From Bacteroidota bacterium (lineage in GTDB: Bacteria; Bacteroidota; Ignavibacteria; Ignavibacteriales; Ignavibacteriaceae), in NCBI GenBank assembly GCA_021796135.1, contig JAJYOQ010000332.1, positions 1 through 5,061 of the forward strand: a stretch of 5,061 nucleotides of DNA, read 5' to 3'. A model generated the notes under the pieces. It had not been told where the DNA came from. It ran no database searches and saw nothing but the letters and a program-made list of their open reading frames with translations. Below are positions 1 through 5,047 of the stretch, piece by piece. Numbering within the stretch: the stretch's first letter is position 1; each line of letters starts with the position of its first letter. A program made the position numbers and the translations under genes.

Positions 1-197
1 TCGAAGTCTTCAAGGAATTTTTCCAATTGCCTTAGTTCATTTTTATTTCTGCAACCTACTATAAGTTCCATTTCTGTAATCGAACTAATTGCAGTTATAG
101 ATGTCGTCCGTGCGTCGTCTAACCTACCGATTGCAATATTATTTTTTCTGCCAACGTCAATTAATATATCAGTATCGATTAATAAAAGACTATCCAC
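1..197 (-). CDS. VapC-like PIN-domain toxin, 3' part beyond window edge
   Basis: This is the N-terminal 65 residues of a PIN-domain ribonuclease of the VapC type, cut by the left edge. The translation begins VDSLLLIDTDILIDVG, which carries the first acidic residues of the PIN active site (the DTD near residues 8-10). It later shows SITEMELIVG (residues 39-48), the usual second acidic position. The start is taken as GTG at 195-197: an in-frame stop lies immediately upstream, and the codon overlaps the 3' end of the antitoxin gene by 8 nt, as is common in vapBC operons. Toxins of this family cleave RNA, often initiator tRNA or rRNA, and are held inactive by the partner antitoxin. The remaining acidic residues of the active site fall outside the window, so integrity cannot be judged. 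Confidence 0.85.
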   Translation of the reverse strand, partial: MDSLLLIDTDILIDVGRKNNIAIGRLDDARTTSITAISSITEMELIVGCRNKNELRQLEKFLEDF

Positions 198-432
198 CTA
201 TTTCTTTCCACTCTTTTTTACGTATGTTTCTAACCCACATTGAGCTATCTTCTAAATCTTTTCTGTCTTCCCAAACGCCGACAAATTTTTGATTCGCTAT
301 GGATTTCTTACCTCTAGTCCTCCTTCGTCTCGATTCATATTTTTTCTGTAAGAAATCTATAAACATTAATACTTGCTTTTGCCCTTCTATCGGCAGAGAC
401 TCAAACTTATTATAAAATCCTTTTTCTTCCAT
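190..432 (-). CDS. VapB-type antitoxin, DUF2281-like
   Basis: An 80-residue protein with the build of DUF2281-type antitoxins. Residues 8-32 (KFESLPIEGQKQVLMFIDFL and following) match the family pattern of 'LP...k.evl.FidfL..ky'. A basic linker (ESRRRRTRGKK) follows. The tail FVGVWEDRKDLEDSSMWVRN and on to the C terminus resembles the toxin-wrapping segment seen in many VapB antitoxins. It would neutralise the PIN toxin encoded directly downstream, and its stop codon overlaps the toxin start by 8 nt, indicating translational coupling. An AAGG lies about 7 nt before the ATG. A TATAAT hexamer about 48 nt upstream suggests the pair has its own promoter, as TA cassettes often do. The family assignment rests on sequence pattern only. 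Confidence 0.85.
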   Translation of the reverse strand: MEEKGFYNKFESLPIEGQKQVLMFIDFLQKKYESRRRRTRGKKSIANQKFVGVWEDRKDLEDSSMWVRNIRKKEWKEIGG

Positions 433-479
433 GTCAACACCTTATCAATGAATTATTCTTTCGCTAATTTAATTCAATT

Positions 480-485
480 ATTATA
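480..485 (-). promoter_or_regulatory. Probable -10 box for the toxin-antitoxin cassette
   Basis: On the - strand this is a perfect TATAAT, placed so that transcription would start about 40 nt before the antitoxin ATG. No good -35 hexamer is seen 16-18 bp upstream (TGCTCA at 18 bp is the closest), so this is a partial match in an AT-rich stretch. Confidence 0.35.
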
Positions 486-509
486 CAAAATAAACTTATA
501 CCTTGAGCA

Positions 510-696
510 CACTAACGACCCGCGCATAAGCCGTAGCCCAGAACTACAATTTAGTTTATTAAACAATGCCAATAACCAGAACAAACTTACTTAACAGGAC
601 TACACCGAACAAGAAACCCGAACCGGAGCACCTAACTCTAAAATCTCTCAAATGCCGGGTGCGATCTCGCTGTCGGCTTGATGCGCTTTGTTAGGT
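510..696 (-). repeat. attC: attC-like recombination site A (after the HExxH peptidase gene)
   Basis: Read on the - strand, the site opens with ACCTAAC (696-690, RYYYAAC consensus) and closes with a degenerate GTTAGTG (516-510). The inner arms are 522-537 (GCGCATAAGCCGTAGC on +) and 669-686. They pair except for an extra C and an extra A in the arm next to the peptidase gene, the hallmark asymmetry of attC. The peptidase stop codon lies only 7 bp from the site. About 130 bp of spacer separates the arms. Part of this spacer (AACTCTAAAAT followed by AAATGCCG) is shared with site E at the right end of the window. Confidence 0.85.
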
Positions 697-703
697 TGTT
701 CTT

Positions 704-1537
704 TTAATTATTCTCTCTAACATATTGCTTGAAGTTATCTAAACTAGTACTTAGTTTAATTCCAAATACTTCTTTGAACACTTTTTCTGGTTGGTAACTA
801 TCTAGTAATTGTGTCATATACTGCATAAATTTTTTCTTACCATAATTTCTAATAAGGTAATCAACAATACATCCAAATTCAGAATATTCGAAAGCAATTT
901 TATATTTTACATTGAGATTTACATCATCTTCTTTTTTCGTATTGAAATATTCGGGTGGTAAGAAAGATCCTTCTCGAATATAATTATATGTATCATTCTT
1001 GCTCGGATACCAAGATGTTCCCATTTGATTTGAACTATAAACTGCTATCCCTTCTAATAGCCATCGAGGATAAAAGAAATATGCAGTTATAAATCCCATA
1101 TGTTCATATAAAAGTGTATGTGATAGTTCGTGTTTAAGATAGATTTCCATTGATATCTTATTATCAAGTGCTTCTTTGACAGCCCAAGGCGAAACAACTA
1201 AAGTGCCATTAGGATATGCGTAAAAACGGGCTTTTGTAATTGTACGTTGATAATAGCTATTAGCATCACGGAAAAATATTATTTCAGGTTTGTGAACAAA
1301 TTTAAGTTTATGAAATTTTTCAACTGAAGGAATTAATGTATCTAGAGATTTATAATTGTAAGTTTCAGAATCATCTTGAACATATACAACAATATTAGAA
1401 AATTCAAATTTTTCAAAACCTAGTTTTACTGGTGAATAAGGGAACAATTTACCCCACAATAACTGATATGGTAATAATAAAAAAAGTACAACAAATAAAA
1501 TTCCCAAAAAATATTTTGATTTATTGTAATGTTTCAT
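704..1537 (-). CDS. Membrane-anchored gluzincin-type zinc peptidase (peptidase MA-like)
   Basis: A 277-residue protein with an N-terminal hydrophobic segment at about residues 10-28 (FLGILFVVLFLLLPYQLLWG), probably an uncleaved signal anchor, so the catalytic part should face the periplasm or outside. The zinc site is clear: HELSH at 136-140 gives two histidine ligands and the catalytic Glu137, and RWLLEGIAVY supplies Glu162, 22 residues after the second His, as in gluzincins. The region from about 217 to the end (YSEFGCIVDYLIRNYGKKKF and on) matches the helical C terminus of peptidase MA-like proteins. The ATG is preceded by AAGGA at 8-9 nt spacing. The start lies just inside the cassette boundary (site B ends 25 bp upstream) and the stop is 7 bp from site A, so this is a tightly packed single-gene cassette. 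The substrate is unknown. Confidence 0.8.
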   Translation of the reverse strand: MKHYNKSKYFLGILFVVLFLLLPYQLLWGKLFPYSPVKLGFEKFEFSNIVVYVQDDSETYNYKSLDTLIPSVEKFHKLKFVHKPEIIFFRDANSYYQRTITKARFYAYPNGTLVVSPWAVKEALDNKISMEIYLKHELSHTLLYEHMGFITAYFFYPRWLLEGIAVYSSNQMGTSWYPSKNDTYNYIREGSFLPPEYFNTKKEDDVNLNVKYKIAFEYSEFGCIVDYLIRNYGKKKFMQYMTQLLDSYQPEKVFKEVFGIKLSTSLDNFKQYVRENN

Positions 1538-1562
1538 AAAAATTTATCCTTCAGAAATGACA

Positions 1563-1752
1563 ACCTAACGCCATGGCGCATAAGCCGCAGCCTGGAACAA
1601 ATGGCTTGCTTAGCCCAACTACGCCAATCATTATTAAAAATATTTTCTTAGTTCTACAACCTTGAACAAGACTGCCGATACGGAACGACTACCTTTACAA
1701 TTGCACAATTGCCGAGTGCGAAATCGCTGTCGGCTTGATGCGCTTGTTAGGC
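1563..1752 (-). repeat. attC: attC-like recombination site B (after the S41 peptidase gene)
   Basis: On the - strand the site begins GCCTAAC (1752-1746) and ends GTTAGGT (1569-1563), both perfect fits to the integron simple-site consensus. The inner arms are 1576-1591 (GCGCATAAGCCGCAGC) and 1726-1743. The second, read on the - strand, is GCGCATCAAGCCGACAGC: the same helix plus an extra C and an extra A. The CAAGCCGAC core is the one found in class 1 integron attC sites such as those of aadA cassettes. The spacer contains TTGAACAAGACTGCCG, also present in site C. Confidence 0.92.
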
Positions 1753-1800
1753 CAATGTTTATTTTCCAAAGCAGAAATAATTATAAATTTATTTTAAGAC

Positions 1801-3060
1801 TTAATTGTAACTTAAAATAAAATTCAACACAGGGTCAAAACAATTTATATAATCATTAAATGATATTTCAATATCATAATCAGGAAATAAAGATACAGGG
1901 TCACCACTAATAGTTTGAAAATATTTCGTACAATAACTTACATAAATTCCAGAATTCGGAAGAGAGAAGGTACCAATTTCCCCGAATGAATTCGGCTTTC
2001 CACCAGTTGGTTCACCTACAAGTATACAATTTGTGTATTTTTTAAAAGAAATCGCATTCAACAGTGCGGATGAGAAAGTGCTTCTGCCGGTTATTAAGAA
2101 TAATTTACCTTTCTGATTAAATAAAGAATCTTCAAGATACCATAATAAAGGATTTATTATAGAAGAATTTCCTCCTTCGTTATTTCTAATATCAACCACA
2201 ACTTTTTTCACCTGATTCGAATCAATAATATTTTTTATATTGTTTGTGAAACTGTCAAATGACATTTGCGGTGATTCGGTGCATGCATTATATTTTATAT
2301 AGAGTACTTTGTTATCCGCAATGTAATTATACCAGTAATTGCTTGTTTGATTTTGCATGTACAAAGGAATTGACTTTCCATATAACAAATTGCTAAAACC
2401 AGAAGTTATGTTACTTATAGTTTTTTCAGTTGAAGGCAAGGATACAATTCCTGCTACTTCAATTCCAATAGAAACACTATTTAAGCTGTTTGTAAATCCA
2501 AAATACTTTAATATTTCTGCATTGCTAAGATCTGTTGGCAATTGGTTCTCGAACCAATAATCATTTTCATGAGAGATTATTTTTTTAAGCGAATCTTCCA
2601 CAGTTTGTATAGATACACCTCCAATGCTAATTATTTTTTTACCAAGCAAACCGAGGTTTTGTTGATTTGCTGCAATGATATAAACTCCATCTGGAAAAAC
2701 ACGTGTAAATACTGGTAGAAAATGGAATAACTGCGTGGAGGGAGGATATGTTGAAATATGGGCGACATTTAAAGCAGCAATTAGCTGTCGAATCTTAATA
2801 TAAATTTCATAATCCTGAAGTGAGTCTATCGATTTTTTAATACTGTTTACAGTATTGTCAAATAATTGCAGAGATATTAGTGATGAAAATTCGTATTCAT
2901 TCGATTTCATTTGGGAATCCAGATAATCTAAATCTTTATCCCATGAAACAACCCTAGTACTTTCATTTAAAGGTTGGGTTGGCTGATTTTCTTTACATGA
3001 TATTAACTGGGAAATAATGAATGCAGAAATTAATAATAATAATTTTATTTTCGTTTTCAT
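1801..3060 (-). CDS. Secreted lipoprotein serine peptidase, family S41 (C-terminal processing peptidase-like)
   Basis: A 419-residue protein with a lipoprotein signal: basic start, hydrophobic residues 7-20, lipobox LISC with Cys22. A short PTQP-containing linker follows. Residues about 120-160 look PDZ-like (GLLGKKIISIGGVSIQTV). The S41 fold is at the C terminus: VVVDIRNNEGGNSS at 287-300, GRSTFSSALLNA at 325-336 with probable nucleophile Ser330, and GEPTGGKPNSFGE at 349-361. Lys355 falls exactly 25 residues after Ser330, the spacing of the Ser430/Lys455 dyad in E. coli Tsp, so the enzyme looks catalytically intact. The frame stays open to 3132, but that extension runs into site C. The ATG at 3060 is preferred because the signal peptide starts there and GGAG lies 8 nt upstream. 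The substrate is unknown; it probably acts on envelope proteins or imported peptides. Confidence 0.85.
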   Translation of the reverse strand: MKTKIKLLLLISAFIISQLISCKENQPTQPLNESTRVVSWDKDLDYLDSQMKSNEYEFSSLISLQLFDNTVNSIKKSIDSLQDYEIYIKIRQLIAALNVAHISTYPPSTQLFHFLPVFTRVFPDGVYIIAANQQNLGLLGKKIISIGGVSIQTVEDSLKKIISHENDYWFENQLPTDLSNAEILKYFGFTNSLNSVSIGIEVAGIVSLPSTEKTISNITSGFSNLLYGKSIPLYMQNQTSNYWYNYIADNKVLYIKYNACTESPQMSFDSFTNNIKNIIDSNQVKKVVVDIRNNEGGNSSIINPLLWYLEDSLFNQKGKLFLITGRSTFSSALLNAISFKKYTNCILVGEPTGGKPNSFGEIGTFSLPNSGIYVSYCTKYFQTISGDPVSLFPDYDIEISFNDYINCFDPVLNFILSYN

Positions 3061-3083
3061 TTTCAAGACTCCATACTTAGGAG

Positions 3084-3270
3084 GCCTAACGACTTTGCGG
3101 CTAAGCTGCTGCCCCGAACAACAATGCAGCAAAACTACAAATGCCGATAATTATTAAAAACTTTTTTAGAAAAACTACTTTGAACAAGACTGCCGTACGA
3201 AGCCGACAAACCTATAAATTACAAATTAACCGGCGGATGCGAAGCAGTCAGCTTAAGCCGCATGTTAGGC
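3084..3270 (-). repeat. attC: attC-like recombination site C (after the OsmC-family gene)
   Basis: The - strand ends are GCCTAAC (3270-3264) and GTTAGGC (3090-3084), perfect inverted simple sites. The arms are 3097-3112 (GCGGCTAAGCTGCTGC) and 3244-3261, whose reverse complement is GCGGCTTAAGCTGACTGC: the same helix plus an extra T and an extra A. The stem sequence differs from sites A/B and D/E while pairing is kept. The spacer shares TTGAACAAGACTGCCG with site B. Confidence 0.9.
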
Positions 3271-3287
3271 AACGCATGAATTTACTA

Positions 3288-3674
3288 TCAAATATGATTC
3301 ATATCTTGAATTGAAATGACTTTCGATAAAGTTTTATGAACTGGACAAGTTTTCGCAATCTGGAGCAGTCGCTGTCGTTGTTCTTTTGTTAAAGAACCAA
3401 CTAAATCTATCGAATACTTGAATATCACTTCGTTTGGTATACTTCTGTCCAATGTAACTGTAGTTTGTACTTCTTCAAGAGAAATATTGTGAGTATCAGC
3501 GTACATTCTCAAGTGCATATTCAAACACGATGCCAATGCAGCTTCCAGTAATTCATGAGGTCGAAACCCAGAACTTTTACCACCTTTATCTTCTGTGGCA
3601 TCGGCATAGGCAGTATGTTTCCCATTTGAGAATGTCGTTTGGTACTTTAATATTTCATTTTTGCAAGTAATCAT
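3288..3674 (-). CDS. OsmC-family protein (thiol peroxidase-like)
   Basis: A 128-residue protein of OsmC/Ohr superfamily length. The two family cysteines are present: Cys50 in FRPHELLEAALASCLNMHL (residues 37-55, central helix) and Cys110 in AKTCPVHKTL (107-116). In this family they act as peroxidatic and resolving cysteines to reduce organic hydroperoxides, in the cytoplasm as a homodimer. The frame is open upstream to 3818, but that part would be translated from site D and gives a hydrophobic sequence with no match to the family. ATG at 3672-3674 is therefore chosen; it begins 27 bp after the end of site D. No strong ribosome binding site is visible, only an A-rich run. The stop is 17 bp from site C, so this is a compact single-gene cassette. 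The exact subfamily (OsmC, Ohr or YhfA-like) is not resolved. Confidence 0.85.
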   Translation of the reverse strand: MITCKNEILKYQTTFSNGKHTAYADATEDKGGKSSGFRPHELLEAALASCLNMHLRMYADTHNISLEEVQTTVTLDRSIPNEVIFKYSIDLVGSLTKEQRQRLLQIAKTCPVHKTLSKVISIQDMNHI

Positions 3675-3701
3675 ATATTCATAATCTTTTTTTTTTGCGC
3701 T

Positions 3702-3888
3702 GCCTAACGACTTTGTGGCTAAGGCGCAGCCCCGAACTACAATACCGGATTTATAAATAAATTTTATAATTACAAAAAACTTAAATAGAAAGACAAACAT
3801 GAAAAAGAAACTAAACACGGAACAATTAACCAGAAAAACAGAAATGCCGAAGGCGAAAATGCTGTCGCCCTTGAGCCACGGGTTAGGT
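3702..3888 (-). repeat. attC: attC-like recombination site D
   Basis: The - strand ends are ACCTAAC (3888-3882) and GTTAGGC (3708-3702). The arms are 3715-3730 (GTGGCTAAGGCGCAGC) and 3861-3879. The latter, read on -, carries the extra C and A, plus one more unpaired G. Two spacer blocks are identical to site E: 27 bp at 3756-3782 and 19 bp at 3805-3823. These show recent common descent of D and E. Confidence 0.9.
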
Positions 3889-3897
3889 GCGTTTTAA

Positions 3898-4137
3898 ATG
3901 ATAGCAAACTTAACAATAAATATTTCTCAAATTAAATTTTATGTACAATCTGCACGGAGTGTCTTTGATACACTTTGCACAGAAGATGCAATCGAAATAG
4001 CCAAATGTAATTTAGACGAATTATTAATATATCTTGATCGCCTTAATGGCACTGATAATACCATTTCTATACTCTTTGCTGATAGTAGTAAACCCAGAAT
4101 CATAATCGAAGGAATTGTCGGTGATAGTAAATTGTGA
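3898..4137 (+). CDS. Possible small protein of unknown function, opposite to the array
   Basis: A 79-residue reading frame that starts with ATG 9 bp after site D and ends by overlapping the last 114 bp of the WYL-like gene on the other strand. I do not recognise a family. Support is modest: G/C is clearly commoner at first than third codon positions, and residues about 12-50 read as amphipathic helix (ARSVFDTLCTEDAIEIAKCN then LDELLIYLDRL). AGG lies about 10 nt before the ATG, a weak ribosome binding site. Against it, the array otherwise runs on the - strand and long convergent overlaps are uncommon. If it is not real, 3889-4023 is simply a 135-bp noncoding tail between the WYL-like gene and its attC. 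Confidence 0.35.
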   Translation: MIANLTINISQIKFYVQSARSVFDTLCTEDAIEIAKCNLDELLIYLDRLNGTDNTISILFADSSKPRIIIEGIVGDSKL

Positions 4138-4362
4138 TATTAAAGCAACTTCGTATTTACGAAAGGCTGGTGGCTCTAATGGTTTAGAATCATTGTGGAT
4201 TCTAATACCGCCAACTAATATCCTATTGGAATCTGCTGGTGAATGATAAAGAACGTATGGATTAAAAGTTCTAAAAAATAATTCGTCTTTATATCTAAAA
4301 CGGAAAGACTTGAGTTTGCTTATAGCTTGTATTATTTGGTTTTCTAAAGTAAAATTTCTCAT
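4024..4362 (-). CDS. Small WYL-domain-like protein, function unknown
   Basis: A 112-residue protein. Residues 5-35 (LENQIIQAISKLKSFRFRYK, then FRTFNPYVLY) follow the start of WYL-like domains: a helix, then 'f.Y.....R...P..l'. A glycine-containing strand comes next (RILVGGIRI, 47-55), then FRKYEVALISQFTITDNSF (67-85), like the 'r.F.l.rI..v.i.d..F' of the family. WYL domains sense ligands or bind nucleic acid in regulators of defence systems, but here the domain stands alone with no DNA-binding part, so no role is claimed. TGGA lies 7 nt before the ATG. An intrinsic terminator just upstream implies the gene either needs its own promoter or depends on read-through. It overlaps a possible + strand gene at its 3' end. 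Confidence 0.65.
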   Translation of the reverse strand: MRNFTLENQIIQAISKLKSFRFRYKDELFFRTFNPYVLYHSPADSNRILVGGIRIHNDSKPLEPPAFRKYEVALISQFTITDNSFDYDSGFTTISKEYRNGIISAIKAIKIY

Positions 4363-4410
4363 AGACTATCCAAATTTGTTTTTAAAAATATTGCCAATGC
4401 CGTTAGGTAG

Positions 4411-4456
4411 CAAAGAAAATAAACGAAGCCGGGAAGCCGAAACTTCCCGTACTTCG
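4411..4456 (-). terminator. Intrinsic terminator after the 30-residue peptide gene
   Basis: On the - strand CGAAG (4456-4452) and GGGAAG (4448-4443 region) pair with CTTCCC (4436-4431) and CTTCG (4428-4424) around a 6-nt loop. The T-rich tract TTTATTTTCTTT (4423-4412) follows directly. The small gene's stop codon lies 1 nt before the stem. An outer pair CGTTAG/CTAACG (4401-4406 with 4458-4463) encloses the structure. Confidence 0.55.
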
Positions 4457-4457
4457 A

Positions 4458-4550
4458 CTAACGTAGTATAGTTGTTAAAAGATAATACAACGCCCAAATA
4501 CAGAGCGCCAAATTAATTTTAACATCTACTTTAATCTCTAATCTTTTCAT
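4458..4550 (-). CDS. Candidate 30-residue hydrophobic peptide
   Basis: A short frame encoding MKRLEIKVDVKINLALCIWA and ten more residues ending YYLLTTILR. It has a charged N terminus (KRLEIKVDVK), a hydrophobic stretch of about 16 residues (INLALCIWALYYLLTTIL) and a terminal Arg, the plan of a single-pass inner-membrane micropeptide. GAG sits about 6 nt before the ATG. The frame lies between two intrinsic terminators on the same strand, the second beginning 1 nt after its TAG, which is what a real small gene looks like. Hydrophobic peptides of this size include type I toxins and regulatory subunits of membrane proteins, but no family is recognised and no function is claimed. Coding potential in 30 codons cannot be proven by eye. 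Confidence 0.4.
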   Translation of the reverse strand: MKRLEIKVDVKINLALCIWALYYLLTTILR

Positions 4551-4563
4551 TGATTTCTCATTT

Positions 4564-4588
4564 AAAAAGATTCGAGGCGCCTCAAATC
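4564..4588 (-). terminator. Intrinsic terminator with competing antiterminator
   Basis: On the - strand GATTTGAGGC/GCCTCGAATC (4588-4569) forms a near-perfect inverted repeat with one T-G mismatch and a tight central loop. TTTTT (4568-4564) follows. The 5' strand of the stem can alternatively pair with CTCAAAT at 4603-4597 (ATTTGAG at 4587-4581), which would break the terminator. Confidence 0.5.
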
Positions 4589-4860
4589 GTTAATAAATTT
4601 GAGCTTTATTTATCGTTGCGTTGCTACAACGTCAAAGAATGCAGAACGTTACAGCATTCTTGAGTTCGATACTACTAAGAAAACAATTGTTCAAAGGTTA
4701 GTCTTTAAAGTATTAAAGACCTCTCTGAGTTTGTTTTCTTTTCGCACCATTCAGCCGGAGAACACCGACTGGGAGAGACGGTTCTGCGTCTCACGCTTTA
4801 CCCAGACATTGAAGAAAGTCAATTCTTATAACTGGGTAATATCGTACTCTATATTCAGCA
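4564..4860 (-). ncRNA. Candidate structured leader or small RNA, no recognised family
   Basis: Nearly 300 bases between attC-E and the small-peptide gene hold no convincing long gene but many hairpins on one strand. Read on -: TTACCCAG/CTGGGTAA (4839-4832, 4805-4798) enclosing ATTGA/TCAAT; GAGACG/CGTCTC (4792-4787, 4780-4775); CAGTCGG/CCGGCTG (4771-4765, 4758-4752); GTCTTTAA/TTAAAGAC with a 4-nt loop (4720-4713, 4708-4701); AAGAATGC/GCATTCTT (4661-4654, 4642-4635); CGTTG/CAACG (4631-4627, 4623-4619). They end in a terminator with T5. The CAGTCGG stem closes through a T-G pair only if - is the transcribed strand, supporting that direction. A 19-residue frame (MVRKENKLREVFNTLKTNL, 4750-4691) could be a leader peptide but has no ribosome binding site. 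No promoter was found with confidence. It could be a riboswitch-like leader, a free-standing RNA, or decayed sequence. Confidence 0.35.
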
Positions 4861-5047
4861 CCTAACGACGTTGTGGCTAAGGCGCAGCCCCGCACTACAA
4901 TGCCGAACTTGTTAATAAATTTTATAATTACAAAAAACTTTCATAGCACGACTACCTTGAACAAGAAACTAAACACGGAACGACCAACTCTAAAATTTCT
5001 AAAATGCCGAAAGCGATTACGCTGTCGCCTTGAGCCACTTGTTATAT
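4860..5047 (-). repeat. attC: attC-like recombination site E
   Basis: The - strand begins with ATATAAC (5047-5041, one mismatch to RYYYAAC) and ends with GTTAGGT (4866-4860). The arms are 4873-4888 (GTGGCTAAGGCGCAGC) and 5021-5038, whose reverse complement is GTGGCTCAAGGCGACAGC: the same helix plus the extra C and A of an authentic attC. It shares 27-bp and 19-bp spacer blocks with site D (here 4914-4940 and 4963-4981). The 14 bases to its right are the tail of an upstream cassette with no visible gene. Confidence 0.9.

Noticed and set aside
101..292. 63-residue + strand frame
   Set aside because: It lies antisense to the vapBC genes, which have clear family patterns.
373..594. 73-residue + strand frame
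   Set aside because: It spans the antitoxin start, its promoter region and half of attC-A; chance opening in AT-rich DNA.
1757..1800. Terminator after the S41 gene
   Set aside because: Only a weak AT-only inverted repeat is present, with no stable stem and T-run.
2357..2560. 67-residue + strand frame
   Set aside because: It lies wholly antisense inside the S41 peptidase gene.
3760..3776. TATAAT on the + strand inside sites D and E as a promoter
   Set aside because: It faces away from the cassette genes and has no -35 partner; AT-rich spacer is sufficient explanation.
4680..4760. TPP-riboswitch-like words (GGTGCGAAAAG, CTCAGAG, CCTTTGAAC) on the - strand
   Set aside because: The order is suggestive, but the CTGAGA core, the second arm and the conserved GGATAA-type segment are missing.
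4752..4786. Group II intron domain V on the + strand (AGCCG ... CGGTT spaced about as in domain V)
   Set aside because: The upper stem, GNRA-type loop and AC bulge are absent, and no reverse transcriptase or intron ends are present. The similarity is limited to the basal 5 bp.
4599..4865. An 88-residue + strand frame across the hairpin-rich segment
   Set aside because: It starts with TTG, has no clear ribosome binding site, ends inside attC-E, runs against the array direction and matches no family I know. The stems and terminator signals point to - strand RNA. It remains the main alternative reading.
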